From: Curtanaerobium respiraculi
GTDB taxonomy: Bacteria; Actinomycetota; Coriobacteriia; Coriobacteriales; Eggerthellaceae
Reading direction: 5' to 3'
DNA: 64,000 bases
Assembly: GCF_024609215.1 (NCBI RefSeq)
Contig: NZ_JANIPD030000001.1
Coordinates: 186,001-250,000, forward strand
Shown one piece after another: positions 37,627-46,292 of this stretch; positions within the stretch are counted from its first letter, which is position 1, and every line of letters starts with the position of its first letter. The notes beneath the pieces are model-generated. The model was not told where the DNA came from. It ran no database searches and was given only the letters and a program-made list of their open reading frames with translations. Made by a program: the position numbers and the translations under genes.

Positions 37627-39114
37627 ATGCATCTGAAAGTGCAGCATCGCGGAGGCAGGGACTACCTTTCCATCGTGCAGAGTTATCGCGATGGGAAGAG
37701 GACGCGTACGCGCACGGTGGAGACCATCGGCTACGCTGACGACTACGCCGACCGCTACCCCGACCCCATCGCTCATTTCCGCGCCCATGTAGAGCAGTTG
37801 AACGCATTGCGCGACGAAGGAGCCGCCGTTCCGCTCTCCTTTGGAAGGGAAGAGCAGATAGGCGAAGGCCGGCAGCGATCCGCGCGCCTGGGCTCGGCGG
37901 TGGCGCTGGGCTGCTTGGATGCGCTGGGGATCGCGGGGTTCTTCAACGCGCGGCGCGGGCGCCCCGACTTTCCCGCGCAAGCGGGGCGCGTGTTCGAGAT
38001 GCTCGCCGCAGAGCGGATGATGCACGTGGCGAGCAAGCGCGAATCATGGGAACGGCGCGCCTCCTTCCCCCGTTCCTGCGATTTCGATTACGCCGACGTA
38101 TATGCCGCCCTCGATTGCTTCTCCGCCCAGAGGGAGTCGATATGCCGGGCGATGGCAATCTCGTACGAGCGGCTGGGCAACGCATACGACACGAGCCGCA
38201 TCTACCTGGTCGTCTCCGCGTTCCCCTTCGCCGCATCCGGCGAAATCGACACCGGGGAGGACGGCGGGGCGGGGCGGGCGACGGCATGGATCGCGCTCGC
38301 CCTCGACGGCGCGAGCATGCCTTTGAGCTACTACCTGTACGGGGAAGCCCCCGATGCGGCGAGCCTCGCCCGCTGGGCGGAGCGGGCGAGGAACGATTTC
38401 GGGGCGGGCCGCGTCGTGGTGGTGGCGGGAAGGCTGGCGGAAGCCGAGCTCGCCATGCGCGCGCTCGCCGCGAGGGGGCATGGCTTCGTGCTGTTCGAGG
38501 ACGTGGGGGCATCCGACGACCTTCGGGCATGGGCCCGGGATCCCGACGGATATGTCGACAGCCGGCAGGGCAACTTCCACATGAAAGCGCGTGCGGGGCG
38601 TCTGCCGGCCCTGGGACCCGCCCTCCCCGAAGTCCCCTTGAAAGAGGTGGTGCTGCGAAGCCGCGGATATGCATGCGTCGCGTGCAGCGAAACCAACCTG
38701 TCCCCGGGGGGCATATTCAACATCTACCGAGAACTCTGGCGCCTGGCGGAGCCGTTCCAGGTGATGGAAGCCGACTTCGCCCCCGTTCCGTACCCGGTAT
38801 CGCACGCCAGCCACGTCCGTGCGCACTTCGTCATATGCTATGCCGCGTTCTTCGCCCTGCGCATGCTGCGGCAGCATATGGGTTGGGCGCACAATGCGGC
38901 GCACGTCGCCGACGCGCTGTTGCATATGGAGGGAACCTGCCTGCAGGCGAACTGGTTCCTGTTCACCTACCGTTCGCCGGTGACTGACGACATCGAGCGC
39001 GCCTGCTCCATCCCCGTGGCACGCCGGATCAGAACGCCGGATGACATCCGCCAGTCAATCGGATCGACACGGCGCGCCCTGCGCGCAGAAGATCTTCCGG
39101 CAAAGAAGCCTTAA
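37627..39114 (+). CDS. IS1634-like transposase with altered catalytic residues
   Basis: 495 residues, uninterrupted. The N-terminus (YLSIVQSYRDGKRTRTRTVE, then TIGYADDYADRYPDPIAHF) is the typical IS1634 opening. The first catalytic Asp region is kept (YDTSRIYL). The second, normally VVADKGL, reads VVAGRLA, so the Asp is missing. The third, normally LWRIEESFR...K, reads LWRLAEPFQVME, losing the first Glu and the Lys. Family members are usually 530-600 aa. AGAAGGAGC precedes the ATG. No inverted repeats were found upstream. Either a recently inactivated element or a domesticated gene; the open frame argues for the latter. Confidence 0.75.
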   Translation: MHLKVQHRGGRDYLSIVQSYRDGKRTRTRTVETIGYADDYADRYPDPIAHFRAHVEQLNALRDEGAAVPLSFGREEQIGEGRQRSARLGSAVALGCLDALGIAGFFNARRGRPDFPAQAGRVFEMLAAERMMHVASKRESWERRASFPRSCDFDYADVYAALDCFSAQRESICRAMAISYERLGNAYDTSRIYLVVSAFPFAASGEIDTGEDGGAGRATAWIALALDGASMPLSYYLYGEAPDAASLARWAERARNDFGAGRVVVVAGRLAEAELAMRALAARGHGFVLFEDVGASDDLRAWARDPDGYVDSRQGNFHMKARAGRLPALGPALPEVPLKEVVLRSRGYACVACSETNLSPGGIFNIYRELWRLAEPFQVMEADFAPVPYPVSHASHVRAHFVICYAAFFALRMLRQHMGWAHNAAHVADALLHMEGTCLQANWFLFTYRSPVTDDIERACSIPVARRIRTPDDIRQSIGSTRRALRAEDLPAKKP

Positions 39115-39194
39115 CCCCCTCGCGTGCGAATGCCGCCTCCCACGAGGATGCCGGGCGGGCGGAGCGGAACGCCGCGAGCGCCCGGCATCCCCCC

Positions 39195-39310
39195 AGGCTG
39201 TCTGGAAACCCCTATCAATCTGTTCGAACATGCATCATGGAGTATCTATATGTTTCTTGAAATACTATATGTCGTATAAGCAGAAATCTCAGGGGGGTTC
39301 CAGACAGCCT
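39195..39310. mobile_element. MITE-like non-autonomous element, 116 bp
   Basis: Terminal inverted repeats start AGGCTGTCTGGAA on both ends (14-18 bp of match), enclosing an AT-rich core with an internal imperfect palindrome (AGTATCTATATG...). The flanks on both sides are CCCCCC, consistent with a target duplication. The element is much AT-richer than its surroundings. No coding capacity. It lies 80 bp after the IS1634-like gene in an otherwise empty 324-bp gap. Confidence 0.75.
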
Positions 39311-39438
39311 CCCCCCGCGCTGCGCGCATGCCCGATTTGCGCAATGTCCTCGAAGATACGGAGGACATGGGCGCATGAACCGGCTCGATAGGGCATAATG
39401 GTTTGCCAATGCAAGCAATAATCTTAAGGGGGTATGCT

Positions 39439-41001
39439 TTGGCAGAGGAAAACGCAGCGCATAATCACAGCAATCCGACCCAGCGCCCTTCAACGGGGGC
39501 GAGCACCAACCCGAACGACCCGCCACGCGGACAATCGCAACAGAAAGCCCAAGCCCAACCCGATCTCGATGCGCGCCGCCGAGCATGGGAGCGGATGACG
39601 CCCGAGCAGAGGGCGGCGGCGCAGCAGCAGGCTTGGGCCCGTATGACGCCCGAGCAGAGGGCGGCGGCGCAGCAGCGGGCCGCCCAGCAGCGCGCTGCCC
39701 GTCAGCGGCAATACCAGCAGCATGCGCAGCAGGTCGATCAGACGGCGCAGCAGTATTCCCGCTCCAATTACGCGGGCATGCGTCCAGCCGACCCCCATCA
39801 ATACACGGTCGCGGCACGCAATGCCGCGAAACGGCAGCCGCGCAGCAAGGCACCCCGCATCGTCGGCGGAATCGTGGCGCTGGCGGTCATCGTCGCCGCC
39901 GTCGTCTTCATCTTCTTCCCGCCCTTCTACGAGGTATCCATCAACGGGATCACGCACCGCGTAAACGCGGGTGCCACGTTCCAGGACGCCATCAATGCCG
40001 GCTACGCTTCGCCGAAAGCCGGCAATCTGATGGCGATCGACGGAAGCGTCGCGAAGGAGGGCGGCGGCGAGCCCTTCCAGGCAACCTACGAGGACACCAC
40101 GACCAGCGATTTGAAGGCGCTCCTGCCCCGCGGCGCCCAAATCACGATCTCAAACGGCGGGGATACGACCGAAACGTACACCGAGACGACCGAGACGGTT
40201 CCCTTCGAAACGCGTGACCTCCCCACCTCGAACGCCGCCTATTACGAGGGATCCATCCACATCTATTCCGACGGCGAGAACGGCGAGCAGACCACGAAGA
40301 TCGGCGACGTCTCGGGCGCGAGGATCAGCGAGGTCACCAAGCAGCCGGTCCCCGCGGGATATCGCGGCTATACCGTCGACACCGGCGGCGAGAAGGTCAT
40401 CGCGCTCACCTTCGACGACGGCCCGTGGCATACCACCACGAAGGAGATCATCGACCTGCTGGCGGAATATAACGCCCATGCAACATTCTTCGTCATCGGC
40501 AACCAGGTGGAGGAGAACCCCGATCTCGTGCGGGAAGCGCACGACAACGGCAACCAGATCGCCACGCACACCTACGACCATGCCGCGGGCAGCGGCAAAG
40601 GCGTGAACCTCACGTACATGTCGAGCGATGAGCAGGTGCAGGAGATCACCAAGGGCCTCGAAGCGGTCGACAATGCACTCGGCACGCAGGTGAGCCGCGT
40701 GCTGCGCACCCCCGGCGGCAACTACTACGGTCCGCTGATCACGACGCTCCACCCCTATATCGACGCCGAAATCGGTTGGGATGTGGATACGAGGGACTGG
40801 AGCAAGCCCGGAGCCGAGAAGATCGCCGAAGCCCTGAAATCCGTCAAGCCGGGGCAGGTGGTGCTGATGCACGACGGCGGCGGCGATCGATCGCAAACCG
40901 TCGAGGGCCTGCGCACCGCCCTGCCCTATCTCGCCCAGCAAGGCTACAAGTTCATTACCATCGACGAGCTGATGAAGTACCCGGAGGGCGCAAGCGCATA
41001 G
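39439..41001 (+). CDS. Membrane-anchored polysaccharide (peptidoglycan) deacetylase
   Basis: 520 residues. A cytoplasmic N-terminal segment of about 145 residues is rich in Gln, Ala and Arg with two copies of a 15-residue RMTPEQRAAAQQ-type repeat. One membrane helix follows (IVGGIVALAVIVAAVVFIFF), then a beta-rich extracellular region with a YEVSINGITHRVNAG-like motif, then a NodB domain: TFDDGPW (metal Asp), THTYDHA (metal His pair), RTPGGNY, WDVDTRDW and VLMHDGGGDRSQT. It should deacetylate cell-wall sugars and give lysozyme resistance. The TTG start at 39439 is chosen for AAGGGGG about 8 bp upstream. The gene is monocistronic. Confidence 0.9.
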   Translation: MAEENAAHNHSNPTQRPSTGASTNPNDPPRGQSQQKAQAQPDLDARRRAWERMTPEQRAAAQQQAWARMTPEQRAAAQQRAAQQRAARQRQYQQHAQQVDQTAQQYSRSNYAGMRPADPHQYTVAARNAAKRQPRSKAPRIVGGIVALAVIVAAVVFIFFPPFYEVSINGITHRVNAGATFQDAINAGYASPKAGNLMAIDGSVAKEGGGEPFQATYEDTTTSDLKALLPRGAQITISNGGDTTETYTETTETVPFETRDLPTSNAAYYEGSIHIYSDGENGEQTTKIGDVSGARISEVTKQPVPAGYRGYTVDTGGEKVIALTFDDGPWHTTTKEIIDLLAEYNAHATFFVIGNQVEENPDLVREAHDNGNQIATHTYDHAAGSGKGVNLTYMSSDEQVQEITKGLEAVDNALGTQVSRVLRTPGGNYYGPLITTLHPYIDAEIGWDVDTRDWSKPGAEKIAEALKSVKPGQVVLMHDGGGDRSQTVEGLRTALPYLAQQGYKFITIDELMKYPEGASA

Positions 41002-41034
41002 CGGGAAGCTGGTTCCCGCATCCATGGAACGCAG

Positions 41035-41068
41035 GAGGCGCGGAGCATCGACGCTCCGCGCCTCTTTC
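41035..41068 (+). terminator. Terminator of the deacetylase gene
   Basis: AGGCGCGGAGC / GCTCCGCGCCT around a short loop, followed by CTTTCGGGTT. Confidence 0.7.
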
Positions 41069-41215
41069 GGGTTCGGTTGGAGCGGCCCTGCCCAGCTTGG
41101 CGAATCGAAACCGCCTGCGCATTCGATTCGCCGCTTGCCGGATGCGTTCCGCTTCCCGAGAGCATGATCGCGGACCCGCGAGGCATCGGGCCTTCTCGCA
41201 AACGGAAATGCGCGA

Positions 41216-43012
41216 TCACCCCTGATCGAGGAAGGCGCCCGTCTGGCGGTTCCACAGATGGGCGTATTCGCCGCCCTCCGCGATGAGCCGCGCATGGGGG
41301 CCGTCTTCGACGATCTTGCCATGGTCGAGCACGACGATGCGGTCGAGGCTGGCAACCGTGCTCAACCGATGGGCTACCACGATGCTGGTGCGCCCCGCCA
41401 TCAGCTTCGCCAGGGCGTCTTGCACGGCCGCCTCGCTTTCGCTGTCGAGCGCGCTCGTGGCCTCGTCCAGCACGAGGATCGGGCAGTCAGCCAGCATGGC
41501 GCGCGCGATGGCGATGCGTTGCTGCTGCCCTCCGGACAGCTTCACGCCACGCTCCCCGGTGATCGTCTCGAACCCCTGGGGAAGCTGCTCGATGAACTCT
41601 AACGCGTTGGCTTGGCGCGCCGCCTCGCGAATCTCATCCATCGTGGCATCCGGCTTGCCGTAGGCGATGTTCTCGGCAACGCTGCGATGGAAGAGCAGGC
41701 TCTCTTGGGGAACGTAGGCGATCTGCCGCCGTAGGCTCTGCTGCGTCGTGCAGGCGACGTCCTGCCCGTCCACCAGGATGCGTCCCTCTTGGATGTCGGA
41801 CAGGCGCAGCAGCAGCTTCGTGAGCGTGGTCTTCCCCGCTCCACTCATCCCCACCAAACCGATGCGCTCGCCGGGGGCGATATGCAGCTCGAACTTGTCG
41901 AACACCTGCGTGCGGACGTTCCCGTCGGTGTAGAAGAAGTCGATGCCCTCGAAATCGATGCGGCCCTCGGCGACCACGAGGGGCTTGGCGTCGGGGGCGT
42001 TCGCCACCAGGCGCGGCTCATCGAGCACGGAGGTCATGCCGCTCGCATCGCCGAACGCCCGGTTCAAGCGCTGCAATCCCGTGTTGATGAAGTTGAACTG
42101 GTTCGTGATCGTGTAGGTGTAGGTGAACATCATCACCAACGTGCCGGCCGAGATGCCGAACCATGCATTGCCGCCCGCGATGAACACCGACACCACGCTC
42201 ATGATGATCACGGTGATGCACGCCGTGATGATCGCGCGCATCATAGATGCCCGCATGCGCTTGCTATCGCGCGCCACGACCTCGCGGTTCGCCGAATCGA
42301 ACAGACCGCGCTCGTAATCCTCGCGCCCGTATGTCTTGACCGCCAAGATGTTCGCCACGCTATCGGACAGCTCGCCCGAAAGTTGATTCTGCGCGCCCGC
42401 CGCCTCCTCGTTCAGGTTCAGGATGCGCTTGTACATGTAGTACGACACGCCCGCGTAGACGACGAGCAGCACCATCAAGATGGCCACGTACTCCGGCACG
42501 CGCGGCAAGAGGATCAAGCAGGTGAAGAACACCGCGCACACGACCGGGATGAACGGGAACACCAGCGTCTCGAGCAGCTGGTTGTAGCCGTTCATGAACT
42601 TGGTGGTCTGGCTGACAAGCGTGCCGCCGAAGCGGTTGCTGTGGAAGCTCATGGACTGGTTGCTCAACGCGTCGAAACTCATGGTGGCAAGGTCGTACGA
42701 TGCGGCGATCTCCAGCTTCCACAATGTGTAATCCTGGAGCTTGCTGCACGCCTGGCCGAAGAGGTTCACCAGAATCAGGGCGACGATATAGGGCCCGTAT
42801 ACGGAGAACACCTGGTCGCCCGCCACGGGCCCCTCGCCCACACGGTCCACGATGGCGCTCATCAGATACGGATTGCCGTAGGAGAGCAGCGCCGCGAACC
42901 CGATGGTCGCGACCATCAGCCCGGTGAAAAGCCCCAGATGCTTGCGGGATACCAGCCAGTAGTAATGCAGCGTGCGCTGCGTGGTCGACGGCACGTCCTT
43001 CGTCTTCTCCAT
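41216..43012 (-). CDS. ABC transporter, fused membrane and ATPase domains (exporter type)
   Basis: 598 residues: a six-helix membrane domain (first helix GLFTGLMVATIGFAALLSYG) followed by an ATPase with Walker A GMSGAGKTT, signature KLSGGQQQRIAIARAML, Walker B PILVLDEATSALDSE and H-loop VAHRLST. A half-transporter that would work as a homodimer; the substrate (lipid, peptide or drug) cannot be told. The ATG at 43012 has AAGAGGTG upstream; longer readings enter the repeat-containing gap. It converges on the deacetylase. Confidence 0.93.
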   Translation of the reverse strand: MEKTKDVPSTTQRTLHYYWLVSRKHLGLFTGLMVATIGFAALLSYGNPYLMSAIVDRVGEGPVAGDQVFSVYGPYIVALILVNLFGQACSKLQDYTLWKLEIAASYDLATMSFDALSNQSMSFHSNRFGGTLVSQTTKFMNGYNQLLETLVFPFIPVVCAVFFTCLILLPRVPEYVAILMVLLVVYAGVSYYMYKRILNLNEEAAGAQNQLSGELSDSVANILAVKTYGREDYERGLFDSANREVVARDSKRMRASMMRAIITACITVIIMSVVSVFIAGGNAWFGISAGTLVMMFTYTYTITNQFNFINTGLQRLNRAFGDASGMTSVLDEPRLVANAPDAKPLVVAEGRIDFEGIDFFYTDGNVRTQVFDKFELHIAPGERIGLVGMSGAGKTTLTKLLLRLSDIQEGRILVDGQDVACTTQQSLRRQIAYVPQESLLFHRSVAENIAYGKPDATMDEIREAARQANALEFIEQLPQGFETITGERGVKLSGGQQQRIAIARAMLADCPILVLDEATSALDSESEAAVQDALAKLMAGRTSIVVAHRLSTVASLDRIVVLDHGKIVEDGPHARLIAEGGEYAHLWNRQTGAFLDQG

Positions 43013-43121
43013 ACCGCACCTCTTGCTCGTTCGTTTGACCGATTCACGGTAGCGAATCGAGCCGAGCGGTTCAAGCCACGATTGCGTAACGGAAGTTCCT
43101 CCGAACTCGCACGCCCTCCTT

Positions 43122-43163
43122 GTGACGGCCGTCACCGGTTGGCCGTCAGGTTGCCCGTCGCAC
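43122..43163. repeat. Degenerate family A palindromes
   Basis: A short GTGACGGCCGTCAC palindrome followed by CGGTTGGCCGTCAGG and a CCGTCGCAC end, between the ABC transporter and the DAP dehydrogenase. These are family A words rearranged. Confidence 0.55.
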
Positions 43164-43208
43164 GGGGGAAGGCATGCGGTCCGGCAAACCCCCAAGCTGT
43201 TCGGAATA

Positions 43209-44195
43209 TTAGAGCAGATGGCCGCGAAGCTCTTCGGCGGACAGGGGCGAATAATATGCGGGGGCGATGTCGAAGATCGTCTTGCACCCGGTCGCGCCCT
43301 CCGCCGCCATGCGCGCCACGGCGCGGGCGACCGCCACCAGGACACTGCCGGTGAATTCGGGATTGCTGTCCAGTTTCAGGCTGAATTCGATGGTGTGGCG
43401 CTGATCGCCGTTCCCCGTGCTGCCGCTGCGGATGACGCTCCCCCCGTGGGGGATGCCCGAATGGTCGCGCTGGAGTTCCTCCATCGTGATGAAATTCACC
43501 GTGGTATCGTACGGCTCGAAGTAGTTCGGCATGGTGACGATGGCGTCTTCGATGGCTGCCAGGTCGGCGCCTTCCTCCGCCACCACATAGCACTCGCGCG
43601 TGTGCTTCTGACGGTCGGTCAACTGCGGCTCCTCGCCCGCGCGCACCGCTTCCAGCGCTTCGGGAACGGGCACCGTGTACTGGCGCGCATCCACCACGCC
43701 GGGAATCCGGCGAATCGCGTCGCTATGGCCCTGGGAAACGCCACGGCCCCAGAAGGTATAGTCGGCACCTTGCGGCAACATGCTGTTGCCGATGATGCGG
43801 GCCAGGCTGAATAGGCCCGGATCCCAACCGGCCGAGATGACGCCCACATGGCCGGATTCCCTCAGGGCGGCATCCACGGCGGCGAAGTGCTGTGGGATGT
43901 GCGCATGGGTGTCGAACGAATCGACCACATTGAAGAGCTTGGCGCATGCAGGGGTCTGCTCGGGCAGGTCGGTCGCGCTTCCGCCGCCCAGAACCAGGAC
44001 GTCGATATCCTGGGCGTGCTTCTCGAGATCGGATGCGGCGAAGACGGGAACACCCGCCGTCGCGATGGCGAGCTCTTCGGGGTTGCGGCGCGTGAAGACC
44101 GCTGCAAGCTCCATATCGCCGGCAAGCGCGACTGCCGCCTCCACGCCGCGGCTCAGATTGCCATAGCCCAATATTCCGATTCTCGTTTTCGCCAT
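43209..44195 (-). CDS. ddh: meso-Diaminopimelate D-dehydrogenase
   Basis: NADPH-dependent enzyme converting tetrahydrodipicolinate directly to meso-DAP for lysine and peptidoglycan. 328 residues: Rossmann start RIGILGYGNLSRGVEAAV, then VVDSFDTHAHIP and the signature SAGWDPGLFSLARI, then FWGRGVSQGHSDAIRRI and PHGGSVIRSG. All are typical of Ddh. Start ATG 44195 with AAAGAGGTG upstream. It is a single gene flanked by family A repeats. Confidence 0.95.
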   Translation of the reverse strand: MAKTRIGILGYGNLSRGVEAAVALAGDMELAAVFTRRNPEELAIATAGVPVFAASDLEKHAQDIDVLVLGGGSATDLPEQTPACAKLFNVVDSFDTHAHIPQHFAAVDAALRESGHVGVISAGWDPGLFSLARIIGNSMLPQGADYTFWGRGVSQGHSDAIRRIPGVVDARQYTVPVPEALEAVRAGEEPQLTDRQKHTRECYVVAEEGADLAAIEDAIVTMPNYFEPYDTTVNFITMEELQRDHSGIPHGGSVIRSGSTGNGDQRHTIEFSLKLDSNPEFTGSVLVAVARAVARMAAEGATGCKTIFDIAPAYYSPLSAEELRGHLL

Positions 44196-44332
44196 GAGGC
44201 ACCTCTTTCGGTCGTGTTCGATTGCGCGTAGTTTACGCCGCGCCCCTCCCATCCATGTTGCAAGGATGTAAAAACTGGCACTTCACCTCGCACTGCGCAC
44301 AAACCCATCGCGGCGTCGATCGAATCGGCCGT

Positions 44333-44358
44333 GTGACGGCCAACCGTGACGTTGTGTC
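44333..44358. repeat. Partial family A palindrome
   Basis: GTGACGGCCAACCGTGAC followed by GTTGTGTC, upstream of the ddh start region. Confidence 0.6.
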
Positions 44359-44369
44359 AAAAAAGCAGG

Positions 44370-45224
44370 CTATCGGCGCAGCGTCACGCCTTCGGGGAGC
44401 TCGATGCCATCGAGCACGTCTTCCTCGCCATCATCCCGATCGGCGGCCTCGGCAGGCTCTTTCGCCGCGGGCTGGGCGAATCGAACGGCAAACGCATCGT
44501 ACTCCGCTCCGCGGCGCGTGCTGAACAGCACGCGCTCGAACACGCCCGGATGCTCGTCAATCCAATCGCGGAACAGACCGGTAACCTCCGTCGGATCGTA
44601 TCCGTCCACGCCGCACCCGAAGCCGTTCACCACAAGCGAGTCGGCGCCGTTCGCCGCCGCGACGCGCAGGAGCGTCTCCACGCGATCCTTCATATCGCTC
44701 GCGCATTCCTTCTCACTGCGATTCGCCTCCAGGGCGCGCGTGCGGTTGGGGGCGGCAATGACCACGACGCCCGCCTCGCGTATCTCCCCGTTGCGGACGA
44801 ATTTCACGCCCGGAATGTACAGGGCATGGCCGCTCAGCAACCCCCCGCGGCGTTCTTGGCGATTCGTCTCGTAGTACGTTTTCGAGAATGCGCGCAATAT
44901 GGGGTACAGGTTGCTCTCGGCGCACAGCTGCTGCTCCGGGCCGAACGAGCCGTCCTCGTACGCGCCGCCGGGACGCGTGAACGCAGCGGGATCGACCACC
45001 GCAACCTGCCCCTTCGCCTGCCGTGCGACCTGCGGCAGAAGGTACGTGAACACATCGGTCTGCGTGGTTTCGAACCGAGGCTCCGGAACCTCGAGCGCAC
45101 GTCCTTCCCCATCCTGGTACTCGCGCGTCTCCTGGATGCTTTTTTCCGTCTCAGCCCCGAAGGCAACCTTCATCAAGGAAATGTGCTTCGCCGCTTCCGC
45201 TTTCCTCGCCTCGCGTTTGTCCAT
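44370..45224 (-). CDS. TIGR02452/microbial PARG-like protein
   Basis: 284 residues with the TIGR02452 (DUF2263) outline: an N-terminal helical part, VVDPAAFTRPGGAYEDGSFG followed by EQQLCAES, a middle YIPGVKFVR segment, and macrodomain-like VVIAAPNRTRA and LVVNGFGCGVDGYDP. Bacterial PARGs hydrolyse poly-ADP-ribose with a GGG-x(6-8)-QEE signature; here the corresponding residues read GGA and PEQQ, so the usual catalytic Glu appears to be Gln. ATG at 45224 with GGGGAGG upstream. A macrodomain-type ADP-ribose binding role is the alternative. Confidence 0.82.
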   Translation of the reverse strand: MDKREARKAEAAKHISLMKVAFGAETEKSIQETREYQDGEGRALEVPEPRFETTQTDVFTYLLPQVARQAKGQVAVVDPAAFTRPGGAYEDGSFGPEQQLCAESNLYPILRAFSKTYYETNRQERRGGLLSGHALYIPGVKFVRNGEIREAGVVVIAAPNRTRALEANRSEKECASDMKDRVETLLRVAAANGADSLVVNGFGCGVDGYDPTEVTGLFRDWIDEHPGVFERVLFSTRRGAEYDAFAVRFAQPAAKEPAEAADRDDGEEDVLDGIELPEGVTLRR

Positions 45225-45291
45225 GCCGACCTCCCCGAATCGAGCCGTTTTGCGCTCCATCATACCGCAAGGCAGGGCCGGACGGAGCGCG

Positions 45292-46224
45292 TCAATCCTT
45301 CGGGAAGACAACCCTCAACGCTCCGGGGACGACCTCCACCATATGATGGGTGCCGTGGATGGGCTCCCCATCGACCTGCGAAGGGGGCTCGGTGGCAAAG
45401 GAGACCTCCATGCGGCGCAGCTGGGCGAACCGCAGATGACTCGAGCTTGTGTGCATCCCGAAGCGGGCGGCCGCGAACGTGGCGAGCGTCAACGGAATCG
45501 AGGGCGCGCCGATCGAGCAGCAGAAGTCGAGCAGCCCGTCATCGGGTTGCGCCGCGGGCGTGATCTTAAAACCGCCACCGTAGGTCGGGCCGTTCTGGAC
45601 GGCGAAGACGATCGACGAGCCCGTGCTTTTTTGGCAGACGCCGTCGGGACCCTCAAGGGTAAGGCGATAATCCCACCCCTCCTTCGCCCTCGCCATGATC
45701 TTCACACCCGACGTGGCGAACAACGCCGAGCCCTTCTGCACGGCATCCCGTGCGCGGCGGTCGCTCGTGTCCAAGGCGATCGCCGCGTCGAGCCCGAACG
45801 AGAGGGTTTCCGCGAAGTACGTCTCCCCATCGACCAATCCCAGGTCGATGGGCCTCTCCACCCCTCCGGAGATTTGGCGCAACGCCCGTGCGGCATCGTT
45901 GCGCACCATTCCCAGCGTGCGGGCGAAATCGTTTCCGCTCCCCACGGGAACCACCGCCATACGGGGACGTTCGCCTTCGGGAATGCGCATGAGGCCGTTG
46001 ACCACCTCGTGGATGATGCCATCTCCGCCAACTGCGATGACCGTGTCGAACGGGGCGGCATCGGACGCGAATCCCAACGCATCCCCCGTTGCCCGCGTCA
46101 GCAGCATATGGCACGAGGCCGGGTCGTCGGCATAGTATTCCAGGCTGCCTTCCACGACGGCGGCGGCTTCCGCCCCCGCGCCGCTGTGCGAAGCCGGATT
46201 CGCGATCACGAGCGTTTTTCCCAT
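45292..46224 (-). CDS. Diacylglycerol/lipid kinase family protein (DagK/YegS type)
   Basis: 310 residues. N-terminal kinase domain with NPASHSGAG, the nucleotide motif VIAVGGDGIIHEVVNGLM and PVGSGNDFARTLG, then a beta-sandwich C-terminal domain ending HHMVEVVPGALRVVF. Phosphorylates diacylglycerol or a related lipid at the membrane. AAAGGAA precedes the ATG at 46224. Divergent from the MBL gene, 68 bp apart, so promoters overlap. Confidence 0.92.
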   Translation of the reverse strand: MGKTLVIANPASHSGAGAEAAAVVEGSLEYYADDPASCHMLLTRATGDALGFASDAAPFDTVIAVGGDGIIHEVVNGLMRIPEGERPRMAVVPVGSGNDFARTLGMVRNDAARALRQISGGVERPIDLGLVDGETYFAETLSFGLDAAIALDTSDRRARDAVQKGSALFATSGVKIMARAKEGWDYRLTLEGPDGVCQKSTGSSIVFAVQNGPTYGGGFKITPAAQPDDGLLDFCCSIGAPSIPLTLATFAAARFGMHTSSSHLRFAQLRRMEVSFATEPPSQVDGEPIHGTHHMVEVVPGALRVVFPKD

Positions 46225-46292
46225 GGCGTTCCTTTCTCGTCCAACTGAAAGTATATCCGACGGAGGCTGGGCCGAAGCGTATACTGGACGCC

